DNA of 41,356 nucleotides from an uncultured Porphyromonadaceae bacterium (GTDB taxonomy: Bacteria > Bacteroidota > Bacteroidia > Bacteroidales > Muribaculaceae), in assembly GCA_947176295.1 (NCBI GenBank), contig CAMWQB010000008.1, positions 1 through 41,356 on the forward strand. Reading direction: 5' to 3'. Under the pieces are notes generated by a model. That model ran no database searches, was not told the origin of the DNA, and saw only the letters and a program-made list of their open reading frames with translations. The position numbers and the translations under genes were made by a program. Every line of letters begins with the position of its first letter. Within the stretch, counting starts at the first letter, position 1. This document shows, one piece after another, positions 25,703 to 33,922 of this stretch.

Positions 25703-27170
25703 CTATAGGCTGCAGCTTTTCCTCCCCATGGTTTTCACGCTGTGGGTGATGATTATCGCGTTTGCGGTCTGGCAATACAAGAATATCCGTGAGAATCAGA
25801 TGACCCAGCTGCGCTCGCAGCTGGCCCTTGTCAATGCCCGAATCATCGACCAGTATGAGAATGATCTAGACCCGACTGTCTTTCTCGACTTCATAACACG
25901 ATATTTCCGCGACAGCCCCGACTACAAGGCCCTGCGCGTTACCATCTACAAAGACGGCCAGCGCCTCAAAAGCTACGGCGAGCCCATCAGTCTTTCCCGC
26001 GATCAGTTCACCAAAGCCCGCGGTGTCAAGCAGGGCCTGAGTTTCGAACGCGAAGTCAATGCCCGTGAGGACGATAGCGAGACCTTCAACGAGCGCGACG
26101 ACACCAACTACTACGGCGCCGATGTCAGCGCCGACGGTCGCCTCATAGTCTATACCTCCGTGCCGGTCTCCCCGCCTAAAAGCGACAACTTCTTTGCCGC
26201 CAACGGCTTTCTTATTGCCCTTTTTATCGTGGCGATGTCGCTCACGGTCTTCTCGTATTTCACTTCCAGATACTTCGGCCGCAACATCCGCACACTCCAC
26301 GAATTCGCCAAAGGCATGGCGGAAGGCAAACCCGCCGGCGACTATGTCTTCTCCCACGACGAGCTCGGTGATATTTCCCGACAGATTGTCGAACTATACG
26401 ACCAGCGACTCGAGGCCTCCAAACGAACCGCCGAGGAGCATGCCGTGGCCATGCATGCCATCGAGGAGCGCGCCCGGAGCAAACGTCAGCTCACAAACAA
26501 TATCAACCACGAGCTGCGGACGCCCATCGGCGTGATAAAAGGCTATCTCGATACCATCCTCGAAAATCCCGACATGGATGCCGACTCCCGTACCCATTTC
26601 CTCCGCAAGGCTCAGGACCACGTCAATCGTCTGGCCCAACTTATTTCCGATGTCTCCGCAATAACTCGCCTTGAGGATGGTGGAGACCTTATTAACACGG
26701 AAGATCTTAATTTCCACGATCTTGCTTTTGCAGTCGGAAGCGACCTGCAGGAATCCGGAGCTTTGAAGCAGCTAAAATTCAAGCTCGATGTTCCCCTCGA
26801 CTGCATGGTCGAAGGCAACTTCAATCTCCTCTCGGGCGTAATCACAAACCTGGCAAAGAACGCCGCCAACTACTCCAAGGGCACCGAGTGCGAGCTCAAG
26901 ATGACGAAGGACGACGGCAAGATGTATCATTTCGTTTTCCGCGACAATGGCGTGGGTGTTGCCCCCGAACATCTTCCGCATCTGTTCGAGCGCTTCTATC
27001 GCGTCGACTCAGGCCGAGCCCGGAAAGCGGGTGGCACGGGCCTCGGCCTGCCTATCGTCTACAACACCATCGTTGTTCATGGCGGTGAAATCTCGGTGCT
27101 TAATCGCGAAGATGGCTCAACCGGCCTCGAATTTCGATTCTCGCTCCCGAAATTCAAGGAAAATAAATAA
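25680..27170 (+). CDS. rprX: Sensor histidine kinase RprX
   Basis: Inner-membrane sensor kinase (496 aa), partner of RprY. Two membrane segments (about 11-33 and 173-196) enclose a periplasmic sensing domain of about 140 residues. A HAMP-like linker follows (197-247), then the dimerisation domain with phosphorylated His277 in NNINHELRTPIGV, and the ATPase domain with NLAKNAANYSKG (N box), RDNGVGV (G1), FERFYRVD (F box) and GGTGLGLPIV (G2). The ATG at 25680 is used, inside the end of rprY, so the two are translated together. The signal sensed is unknown. Confidence 0.92.
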   Translation: MASKRRISYRLQLFLPMVFTLWVMIIAFAVWQYKNIRENQMTQLRSQLALVNARIIDQYENDLDPTVFLDFITRYFRDSPDYKALRVTIYKDGQRLKSYGEPISLSRDQFTKARGVKQGLSFEREVNAREDDSETFNERDDTNYYGADVSADGRLIVYTSVPVSPPKSDNFFAANGFLIALFIVAMSLTVFSYFTSRYFGRNIRTLHEFAKGMAEGKPAGDYVFSHDELGDISRQIVELYDQRLEASKRTAEEHAVAMHAIEERARSKRQLTNNINHELRTPIGVIKGYLDTILENPDMDADSRTHFLRKAQDHVNRLAQLISDVSAITRLEDGGDLINTEDLNFHDLAFAVGSDLQESGALKQLKFKLDVPLDCMVEGNFNLLSGVITNLAKNAANYSKGTECELKMTKDDGKMYHFVFRDNGVGVAPEHLPHLFERFYRVDSGRARKAGGTGLGLPIVYNTIVVHGGEISVLNREDGSTGLEFRFSLPKFKENK

Positions 27171-27230
27171 AAAAATCGTAGTGTAACGATATTGTAACAC
27201 CAATGAAATGATGAGGTAATATTCATGTGC

Positions 27231-27238
27231 TAATTTTG
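27231..27238 (+). promoter_or_regulatory. -7 box 60 nt after rprX
   Basis: TAATTTTG, a perfect TAnnTTTG, in a non-coding region. Transcription would begin at about 27243, just at the second copy of the repeated element. No TTTG at the usual -33 position. Confidence 0.55.
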
Positions 27239-27244
27239 CATCGT

Positions 27245-27265
27245 CAACCGACAATTTAGCCTTAA
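27245..27265 (+). repeat. Repeated 21-nt element, copy B (after rprX)
   Basis: CAACCGACAAT directly followed by TTAGCCTTAA, the same two blocks as at 24806-24828 (11 and 10 identical bases). It sits at the expected 5' end of the candidate small RNA. At the place where copy A leads to ATGAAAAAAC, this copy leads to ATAAAAAATA, so the start codon is absent. Confidence 0.7.
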
Positions 27266-27325
27266 TAGAACCAATCATAAAAAATATACTTGGCGAAAAG
27301 CCAATCGTTATCACAATTCCTACAG

Positions 27326-27360
27326 AGCGGATGCCCGAGAGAGCATCCGCTTTTGTTTTG
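27326..27360 (+). terminator. First of two tandem terminators
   Basis: Perfect 9-bp stem AGCGGATGC/GCATCCGCT (27326-27334 and 27343-27351) with an 8-nt loop, followed by TTTGTTTTG. Confidence 0.85.
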
Positions 27361-27386
27361 TGCATTGTTGCGTAATGCACAATTTT
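27358..27386 (+). terminator. Second tandem terminator
   Basis: Perfect 9-bp stem TTGTGCATT/AATGCACAA (27358-27366 and 27374-27382) with a 7-nt loop, followed by TTTTCTGTTTT. It begins at the T tract of the first terminator. Confidence 0.7.
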
Positions 27387-27449
27387 CTGTTTTGTGTGAT
27401 GGCCCGCGGATACCTAACCCGCGCTCCCTGGATACTTTGTCTTTGTTTT

Positions 27450-27481
27450 CTTGTATAAATCGTATTTTATAGCTAATTTTG
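27450..27481 (+). promoter_or_regulatory. Promoter of ilvE
   Basis: CTTG (27450-27453), 20 nt, then TAATTTTG (27474-27481), a perfect -7 box with a near-perfect -33 box. The leader to the ATG at 27540 is about 54 nt. Confidence 0.65.
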
Positions 27482-27539
27482 CCGTGCATAACAAACAATC
27501 GTTTTTTTTCGGCCCTGGGGCCGGAATCAATATCGAGAA

Positions 27540-28580
27540 ATGAACGAAAACATAAATTGGGCTGCCCTGCCCTTCGGCTACTACCCGACCGACTTCAATG
27601 TGCGATGCACCTTCCGCGATGGAAAATGGGGCGACATTGAAGTGTCTCAGTCAGATACTCTCAATATCCACATGGCTGCGACCTGTCTCCATTATGGGCA
27701 GGAAATATTCGAAGGCCTCAAGGCTTTCCGCGGCAAGGATGGTAAAATACGTATCTTCCGCATGGACGAAAACGCCCGGCGCATCCGCCGTTCCGCTGAA
27801 GGATTGATGATGGAACCTATCCCGGAAAAGCTTTTCAAGATGATGTGCGTCATGGCTGTGAAGCTCAACAACCGCTTTGTCCCTCCCTACGAAAGCGGAG
27901 CATCGCTTTACATCCGTCCCCTGGAAATCGGTCTTAGTCCGCGCATTGGTGTGAAGCCTGCGTCTGAATATATGTTCGTCGTGATGGTAACGCCTGTCGG
28001 TCCCTACTTCAAGCAGGGCTTTGGCGTGTCGAATTATTGCATAACCCGCGCTCACGACCGCGTGGCCCCGAAAGGCACGGGCCAGTTCAAATGTGGCGGA
28101 AACTATGCTGCGGCCATGCGCGCCGGCGAGGAAGCTCACGGCAAGGGCTATTCCGCGGTCCTTTTCCTCGACCCTCTGGAAAAGAAGTATCTCGACGAGT
28201 GCGGTCCCGCAAACTTCTTTGCCGTGAAGGATGGAAAGTACATCACTCCTGCGTCCGATTCGATTTTGCCTTCCATCACAAATATGAGCCTCATGACCCT
28301 TTGCGAAGACTTGGGTATCCCCGTTGAGCGCCGCCATATTCTTGTCGAGGAGCTTGCCGACTGCTCGGAGGCTGCTGCAATAGGCACGGCTGCTGTGGCT
28401 TCGCCGATTGGAAATATCGACGATCTCGACACGGGCAAGACTTACGTGATGTCGCACGACGGAAAGCCCGGACCCATCACGACCATGCTTTACGACAAGC
28501 TCAACGCTATCCGATATGGCCTCGAAGAGGATGTGCATGGCTGGAATTTTATTCTCGACGAAGATCGCATAGAGCCTTGA
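27540..28580 (+). CDS. ilvE: Branched-chain amino acid aminotransferase
   Basis: PLP-dependent fold type IV transaminase (346 aa), cytosolic, catalysing the last step of leucine, isoleucine and valine synthesis and the first step of their breakdown, with 2-oxoglutarate/glutamate as partner. The PLP-binding Lys is K184 in GTGQFKCGGNYAA; HYGQEIFEGLKAFR (51-64), YIRPLEIG (124-131) and ECGPANFF (220-227) are family motifs. Length suits the larger IlvE/eukaryote-like subgroup common in Bacteroidetes. It has its own promoter and is followed after 5 bp by the HD-domain gene. Confidence 0.95.
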   Translation: MNENINWAALPFGYYPTDFNVRCTFRDGKWGDIEVSQSDTLNIHMAATCLHYGQEIFEGLKAFRGKDGKIRIFRMDENARRIRRSAEGLMMEPIPEKLFKMMCVMAVKLNNRFVPPYESGASLYIRPLEIGLSPRIGVKPASEYMFVVMVTPVGPYFKQGFGVSNYCITRAHDRVAPKGTGQFKCGGNYAAAMRAGEEAHGKGYSAVLFLDPLEKKYLDECGPANFFAVKDGKYITPASDSILPSITNMSLMTLCEDLGIPVERRHILVEELADCSEAAAIGTAAVASPIGNIDDLDTGKTYVMSHDGKPGPITTMLYDKLNAIRYGLEEDVHGWNFILDEDRIEP

Positions 28581-28585
28581 ACGTG

Positions 28586-29128
28586 ATGCCTGACATACGG
28601 AAAATTATCGACAAATATTATCCCGCGGACGCCCCTGTCCGCGGGATTTTGATTGCGCATTCGCGCATGGTGGCTGCTGAAGCTTTGGCCATCGCTGCAC
28701 GCAAGTCCCTCCCTCTCGACGAGGAGGAGATCCTTGCCGCCGCGATGCTCCACGATATCGGGATTGTCTTCACAGACGCGGATGGCATCGGATGTCATGG
28801 CTCCGAACCGTACATCCGTCATGGCGTGGTGGGAGCTGAACTGCTCAGACGCGAGGATGTCGACGAAAAATATGCGCGCGTGGCCGAACGCCACACCGGC
28901 GCCGGCCTCACCCACGAGGAGATTCTCGCCCGGGCCCTGCCTCTTCCGCTCGACCGCTCATATATGCCCGAAACACTCTTGGAGCGGCTGATATGCTATG
29001 CCGACTGCTTCTGGAGCAAGCCGCGGCCCCTGGAACGCAAGTCGCTAGAACGCGTCCGTGCCGGTATGGAGCGCCACGGCAGTGAAATAGCCGCCCGCTT
29101 CGAAGCGCTCCACCGCGAATTCTCCTGA
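28586..29128 (+). CDS. HD-domain phosphohydrolase-like protein
   Basis: Cytosolic HD-superfamily protein (180 aa from the ATG at 28586). The metal-binding pattern is visible: H26 in IAHSRMVA, HD at 56-57 in AAMLHDIGI, H79 in IRHGVVGAELL, and RHTGAGLT near 105. Such domains hydrolyse nucleotides or other phosphoesters; the substrate here is unknown. The longer frame uses a TTG that overlaps the ilvE stop; a start 5 bp after that stop is more natural. The pairing with ilvE suggests shared expression, not a known joint pathway. Confidence 0.82.
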   Translation: MPDIRKIIDKYYPADAPVRGILIAHSRMVAAEALAIAARKSLPLDEEEILAAAMLHDIGIVFTDADGIGCHGSEPYIRHGVVGAELLRREDVDEKYARVAERHTGAGLTHEEILARALPLPLDRSYMPETLLERLICYADCFWSKPRPLERKSLERVRAGMERHGSEIAARFEALHREFS

Positions 29129-29195
29129 AATAAATCAACGACACAGACCGTGAGGCTTCCAAAACCGGTCATTCCCCCCCCATAAAAAATACAAA

Positions 29196-29224
29196 CACCT
29201 CCCCGCTCTTCAGGCGGGGAGGTG
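29196..29224 (-). terminator. Terminator of the ECF sigma factor gene
   Basis: Perfect 11-bp stem CACCTCCCCGC/GCGGGGAGGTG (29196-29206 and 29214-29224) with a 7-nt loop. On the minus strand it is followed by TTTGTATTTTTTATG. On the plus strand the downstream bases are not T-rich, so it serves the sigma gene best but may also end the ilvE transcript. Confidence 0.8.
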
Positions 29225-29280
29225 GAATAGGGAGGGTAGGGAAACCGACGGGAGCAGGCGCCCGGAGAGGGTCGCTCGGC

Positions 29281-29871
29281 TCAACGCGTCAGCTCGATCT
29301 GTTTTTCTTTTGCAATTCGACGCAGATTCAAGATGGCGTAGCGCATACGGCCGAGAGCCGTGTTGATGCTCACGCCTGTCTTGTCTGCTATTTCCTTGAA
29401 CGAGAGGTCGCGGTAGAAACGCATCTCCAGCACCTCGCGCTGAGGTTCGGGAAGGTGGTCCATAAGGCGACGCACGTCGTCTTCTATCTGAAAGTCTATG
29501 AGACGGTCTTCGACGGTGGGGTCGGAGAGCTCCTTGCGGTTGAGGATGTCGCATTCAGCATTGTCGGCCGATACGGAAGCTTCGCTCTTTTCCTGGCGGA
29601 AAGAGTCCACGACAAGGTTGCGGGCGATGCGGCAAAGCCATGCTCCGAAGCGGCCGCTTTCCTGATAGCGGCCCTGGCGGATGGTCATGATAGCCTTGAC
29701 GAAGGTCTCCTGAAAGATGTCGTCTGCAAGGTCCTTGTCCTTTACAAGCTGGAAGATGAAGCCGAAAAGCTTGGTCTTGTATCTGGTAAGCAAGACATCA
29801 AAAGCTTCGTTACATCCCCGGGCATAGGAAGCTACCAACACTTCGTCGGTAAGCTTGGCTAAATTCTGCAT
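29281..29871 (-). CDS. ECF-type RNA polymerase sigma factor
   Basis: Sigma-70 family factor of the ECF group (196 aa). Region 2 (about 20-92) has FGFIFQLVKDKDLADDIFQETFVKAI and FGAWLCRIARNLVVDSFR; region 4 (about 130-185) has the HTH with LPEPQREVLEMRFYRDLSFKEIADKTGVSINTALGRMRYA. No anti-sigma gene of the FecR or RskA kind is adjacent: upstream lies the DUF4491 gene on the same strand, and downstream the HD gene faces it. Its target promoters are unknown. A -7 box lies about 155 nt upstream, so the leader is long. Confidence 0.93.
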   Translation of the reverse strand: MQNLAKLTDEVLVASYARGCNEAFDVLLTRYKTKLFGFIFQLVKDKDLADDIFQETFVKAIMTIRQGRYQESGRFGAWLCRIARNLVVDSFRQEKSEASVSADNAECDILNRKELSDPTVEDRLIDFQIEDDVRRLMDHLPEPQREVLEMRFYRDLSFKEIADKTGVSINTALGRMRYAILNLRRIAKEKQIELTR

Positions 29872-30024
29872 TTGTTCTATTCCTTTTTAATTAGAGTAGA
29901 GGTATGCTATAGGCGTATAAGGGGGGATAAGTGATTAAATATGTAGTTAAATTGTCAGATATGTAGGAGCCGTCCCGCGGCTTTTTATTCTGTTTTCAGG
30001 CGCTCTGGATGCGCTGTGCAAATA

Positions 30025-30056
30025 CAAAGATACAAAAAATTGTGCGCGCTGCCAAG
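30025..30056 (-). promoter_or_regulatory. Promoter of the ECF sigma gene
   Basis: On the minus strand CTTG (30056-30053), 20 nt, then TATCTTTG (30032-30025), a perfect -7 box. The implied leader is about 150 nt and holds a small hairpin AGCCG/CGGCT (29968-29972 with 29978-29982). Confidence 0.6.
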
Positions 30057-30150
30057 AAAATTGCTCCGTTTTAGCACGATTTAACAATTTTCCTGGCGGC
30101 GCGGGAAATGATTTTCTTCCATTTATACCACCGTGTTTCCGGGGAGCAGA

Positions 30151-30462
30151 TTATTCGGCAGGGCGTTTGGGATTGCGGGGAAACCAGCCTTTCTTCACTC
30201 TCTCGCGTTGCTCGAAGAGTTCTTTTATCGTCCAGAATGATGAGAAGCTGAACACTCCGAGGAGACTCGAGGCAAACACATCGTCGATAAGAATCGACGC
30301 TATAAGCCCTCCGAGCCCTATCAGGAGGAAAATCCACCACGATTTTACGCCCCAGTAGTATTCGGCTTTGACAACCACGGGGTGGAAAAGTCCGATGATG
30401 AGGAAGGTGCTGATGCCTATTGCCAGCCCCAGCAGATGATGTTCTGTTAGTAGGGTGGTCAT
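30151..30462 (-). CDS. DUF4491 family small membrane protein
   Basis: Integral membrane protein (103 aa) with three predicted hydrophobic segments (about 8-31, 42-62 and 66-84), two of them split by the motif VVVKAEYYWGVKSWW, and a basic, soluble tail (EQRERVKKGWFPRNPKR). It resembles the DUF4491 family found in Bacteroidetes; no function is known. It is last in the pump operon, 7 bp after the PII-like gene, which hints at a link to envelope transport. Confidence 0.8.
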   Translation of the reverse strand: MTTLLTEHHLLGLAIGISTFLIIGLFHPVVVKAEYYWGVKSWWIFLLIGLGGLIASILIDDVFASSLLGVFSFSSFWTIKELFEQRERVKKGWFPRNPKRPAE

Positions 30463-30469
30463 CGCGGTT

Positions 30470-30763
30470 TCAGATCATTTCTTCTACGTTCCAGACAAAG
30501 GCCCGGAGCCCGAGTTTGGGTCGCTCGGCATCGAGCTCACGCAGCTTCCCGAGCACTGTGGCCACGCGCGAATCCTCCACAACTGTGAGAATGGCGCAAC
30601 TTTCCGAAGGCCATGCATGTGAGCCGTAGTGAGGTTCGCCGTCGACGCTCCCACGCCCGCGCACATCCTGCCACGACGTGAATCCACGGCAGTTGGAGCG
30701 CTCAAGCATTTCAATGATGTGGTCGTAATGAGCCTGGTCGAAGGCTATGAATATCGTTTTCAT
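30470..30763 (-). CDS. PII-like signalling protein in the RND pump operon
   Basis: Small cytosolic protein (97 aa) with the layout of PII-like ferredoxin-fold proteins: strand KTIFIAF, helix 10-24, GFTSWQDVRGRG (27-38) before a short T-loop region containing H45, H49 and W51, then CAILTVVEDSRVATVLGKLREL and a last strand LRAFVWNVEEM. The Tyr-containing uridylylation loop of GlnB is absent. The ATG overlaps the RND pump stop codon (ATGA), so it is translated with the pump. PII-like proteins are known beside some transporters, including metal RND pumps (DUF3240), and sense small ligands; here the ligand and target are unknown. The family call is by pattern, not by search. Confidence 0.65.
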   Translation of the reverse strand: MKTIFIAFDQAHYDHIIEMLERSNCRGFTSWQDVRGRGSVDGEPHYGSHAWPSESCAILTVVEDSRVATVLGKLRELDAERPKLGLRAFVWNVEEMI

Positions 30764-33700
30764 GAGTTGGCTTTTCTTAATTGTTTGGCATGGGCTTTAC
30801 GCTGGCGCTTTACGCCCTGGAATGCGAATACACAGTAGAGCATCGGCACAAAGAGCAGGGTCAGGATGGTCGAGAACGTAAGACCTCCGATTACGGCCGT
30901 GCCCATCGGGCGCCACATTTCCGAGCCTTGGCCCGAGCCGACAGCCATGGGCACCATGCCGAGGATGGTTGTTAGCGTGGTCATAACCACGGGACGCAGA
31001 CGCGAGCGGCCGCCGTCGATTACGGCCCGGCGGATGCTCATTCCGCGTTCGCGGTTCAGCGAGATGTAGTCGATAAGCACGATACCGTTCTTCACCACGA
31101 TACCGATAAGCATAATTGCGCCGATCATGCTCATCACGTTCAGCGTATGGCCGGTGAGCCACAGGATGATGAACACGCCAGAGAAGGCGAAGAGCAGCGA
31201 GGTCATGATGATGCCGGGATAGGTATAGCTCTCGAACTGGGCCGCCATGACAATATAGACGAGGATGATGATGAGCGCAGCGAGAGTGAGGAGGTCCCTG
31301 AAGGAGTCCTGCTGGTCCTCATACGAGCCTGCGAGCTGAATCGACACGCCCTGCGGGATGTCGAGGGCGTCTATCTGCGTGGCTGCCGCTTCGACAATCT
31401 GGCTCATAGGCACGTCCTGCACCACGGCCGAGACCGTAACGATGCGTTCGCGGTCCTTGCGCTCGATCGTAGGCGGAGTGAATCGCTCCACCACACGGCC
31501 CACGTCGCGGATGCGCACGCCTTTACCCGCGGAGTTGTAGATGAGAATGTTTTCGATATCCTCGAGCGAGGTACGGAATTCGGGGGCATACATCACCTTG
31601 ATGTCGTACTCCTCGCCGTCCTCGCGGAATTGCGAGGCCAGCTGGCCGTTGATGCGGTTGCGCAGCGCGTTTGCCGCGGTCGAGAGATTGAGGCCGTACA
31701 TTGCCAGTTTTTCGCGGTCGAAGTCCACCTGATATTCCGGCTGATAGTCTGCGCGGGAAATGATTACGTCGGCCGTCCCGGGAATCTTTTCGAGCATGTT
31801 CTTGAGCAGGCGCGCCGTGGAGTCGGTCTCGGCGAAGTCGTAGCCGTAGATTTCATAGTCGAGGGTTGCCTGGCCGCCCATGGCGCCACCCATACCGCCG
31901 ACGCTCACCTGAGCCTTCTTGAATTCGGGATATCCTTCCTTGAGGTCGCGGCGCATGAGGTCGGCGATTTCCGTGATTTTGCGCTCGCGGTCGCCGGGGT
32001 CCGTGAGGCGCACGTTCATCGATATGATGTGCGGGCCGTTGTCGCTAAGAGAGGCGAAGGTGTTGTCGCTGGAAGCCGTGCCGGTGGTGTAGTTAAGCAC
32101 CATTATTTCCGGATATTTTTCCTTCCATTCCTTGGCTAGGCGGGCTGTGATTTCCTTAGCGCTTTCCACTCGCGAGCCGATGGGGAGCTCAAGCGACACG
32201 CGCATACGGCCGTCGTCGGCCGTGGGGAAGAATTCCGTGCCCACGCCTTTCATCAGGAATATCGAGCCCACGAATATGCCGATGCAGACGATGAAGGTGA
32301 GCGTCTTGTGGCTCACCACAAAGCGCAGCAGCGCGGCGTAGCCGTTGTCAAAGGCATCCAGCCCGCGGTTGATCGGCGTGAAAAACAGGGTGTAGAGCTT
32401 GCCGTGGCTGTTCTGGCGACGCAAAAGGAGGCTGCAGAGCATGGGCGTGAGCGACAGGGCGCAGATCGTGGAAATTATCATCATGATAGTTACCATCCAG
32501 CCCAACTGGCGGAAGAGCACACCGGTCATGCCCGTTACGAGCGTCAGGGGGAAGAACACGGCGATAAGCGTGAGGGTTGATGCGATAACGGATACGGCCA
32601 CCTCATTCGTGCCGTGCACGGCTGCCTGTTTCGGATCGGAGCCACGCTCGATATGGGTCGTTACGTTTTCCAGCACCACGATGGCATCATCCACCACCAT
32701 ACCGATGGAAATCGAGAGCGCCGAGAGCGAAACGATGTTGAGTGTATTGCCCGTGGCCGCGAGATATATGAACGAGGCTATGAGCGAAATGGGTATCGTG
32801 ATGGTGATGATGAGCGTGGCGCGCCAGCGGCCGAGGAAGAAGAACACGACAATCACCACAAACAGAAGGGCATACAGCACAGTCTCGACAAGCGAGGCTA
32901 TCGTATTGCGGATGTTGTCCGAAGTGTCGGCGATGATGCCGAGTTTCACGTCCGAAGGCAGGCGTTTTTGCAGCGAGGGAAGCATCTTCAGCACCTTGTC
33001 CGAGATTTCCACAGAGTTGGCGCCGCTCTGCTTCTGCACGATGATCATGGCGCCGCGGACGCCGTCGTTGAAGGTCTCCTGCGTGCGCTCTTCGAGCGAA
33101 TCGTCGATGCGTGCCACGTCGCGGAGATAGACGTTCCGGCCGCCCACCGAGCCCACCACGATATTGGCCATCTCCTCCGAGTTCTTGAATTCGCCCTGCA
33201 CGCGCAGCGAGTATGTGTCGGAGCCGACGTCGAAGGAGCCGCCGGGAATGTTGCGGTTCTCGGCGCCGATGAGTGCGCCTATCTGCTCCACGCTGAGACC
33301 GTAAGCCTCCAGACGGGCCGGGTCAACGTACACGTGGATTTCGCGCTTGGGGGCGCCCGATATGCTCACGGAGCCGACGCCCGACACGCGTGCCAGAGGA
33401 TTGGCCACGGCATCGTCGAGAATTTTGTAAAGGCCCGGCATGCTCTCGTCGGCCTGCACCGACAGGAGGATGATAGGAATCATGTCGGTGGAGAACTTGA
33501 AGATGATGGGCGTCTCAGCATCGTCCGGAAGCATCGACGAAACCATGTCGAGCTTGTCGCGCACGTCGTTGGTGAGCACGTCGATGTCTTCGCCGTATTC
33601 AAATTCGAGGGTTATCACCGATATGTTCTCGCGGCTCTTGGAGGATATGTGCTTGAGGTCGCTGACGGAGTTGAGCACGTTCTCGAGCGGACGAGTTACG

Positions 33701-33885
33701 TTTTGTTCTATATCCGCGGCGCTGGCGCCCTGATAGGTGGTCATCACCATAAGGGTGTTCGTCTCGACGTCCGGATACAGGTCGATAGGGAGAGTTTTCA
33801 GAGAGAAAAGGCCCAGAATCACCACTGCCACGAAACACAGGGTGGTCATGATCGGGCGCTTTACCGCACTGCTGTATAAGCTCAT
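30760..33885 (-). CDS. RND efflux pump inner-membrane transporter (HAE1/AcrB type)
   Basis: Proton-driven resistance-nodulation-division transporter (1041 aa), the inner-membrane part of a tripartite efflux pump. It shows the duplicated layout: TM1 (about 10-30), a large periplasmic loop, TM2-6, TM7 (about 530-550), a second loop, TM8-12. The proton-relay acidic pair is D399/D400 in GMVVDDAIVVLENV, matching D407/D408 of AcrB. It belongs to the hydrophobe/amphiphile type rather than the metal type, which carries a different TM4 motif. It lies between the adaptor gene (37 bp) and the PII-like gene (4-bp overlap). Substrates cannot be predicted. Confidence 0.95.
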   Translation of the reverse strand: MSLYSSAVKRPIMTTLCFVAVVILGLFSLKTLPIDLYPDVETNTLMVMTTYQGASAADIEQNVTRPLENVLNSVSDLKHISSKSRENISVITLEFEYGEDIDVLTNDVRDKLDMVSSMLPDDAETPIIFKFSTDMIPIILLSVQADESMPGLYKILDDAVANPLARVSGVGSVSISGAPKREIHVYVDPARLEAYGLSVEQIGALIGAENRNIPGGSFDVGSDTYSLRVQGEFKNSEEMANIVVGSVGGRNVYLRDVARIDDSLEERTQETFNDGVRGAMIIVQKQSGANSVEISDKVLKMLPSLQKRLPSDVKLGIIADTSDNIRNTIASLVETVLYALLFVVIVVFFFLGRWRATLIITITIPISLIASFIYLAATGNTLNIVSLSALSISIGMVVDDAIVVLENVTTHIERGSDPKQAAVHGTNEVAVSVIASTLTLIAVFFPLTLVTGMTGVLFRQLGWMVTIMMIISTICALSLTPMLCSLLLRRQNSHGKLYTLFFTPINRGLDAFDNGYAALLRFVVSHKTLTFIVCIGIFVGSIFLMKGVGTEFFPTADDGRMRVSLELPIGSRVESAKEITARLAKEWKEKYPEIMVLNYTTGTASSDNTFASLSDNGPHIISMNVRLTDPGDRERKITEIADLMRRDLKEGYPEFKKAQVSVGGMGGAMGGQATLDYEIYGYDFAETDSTARLLKNMLEKIPGTADVIISRADYQPEYQVDFDREKLAMYGLNLSTAANALRNRINGQLASQFREDGEEYDIKVMYAPEFRTSLEDIENILIYNSAGKGVRIRDVGRVVERFTPPTIERKDRERIVTVSAVVQDVPMSQIVEAAATQIDALDIPQGVSIQLAGSYEDQQDSFRDLLTLAALIIILVYIVMAAQFESYTYPGIIMTSLLFAFSGVFIILWLTGHTLNVMSMIGAIMLIGIVVKNGIVLIDYISLNRERGMSIRRAVIDGGRSRLRPVVMTTLTTILGMVPMAVGSGQGSEMWRPMGTAVIGGLTFSTILTLLFVPMLYCVFAFQGVKRQRKAHAKQLRKANS

Positions 33886-33922
33886 ATAGCGTTTGTTCTA
33901 TTGGATATTTGCAAGTAGAGAA

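Larger units (their letters stand above)
27243..27360 (+). ncRNA. Candidate small RNA between rprX and ilvE
   Basis: A perfect -7 box (27231-27238) is followed, about 85 nt downstream, by two tandem terminator hairpins, with no plausible ORF in between. The expected transcript is about 115 nt, starts with the CAACCGACAAT element, and contains a small hairpin TTGGC-GAAAA-GCCAA (27290-27304). Nothing in it matches an RNA family I recognise. It could instead be part of the rprX 3' UTR. Confidence 0.4.

Noticed and set aside
32614-33879. 421-aa open frame on the plus strand opposite the RND pump
   Set aside because: His/Arg-rich shadow of a well-supported RND gene.
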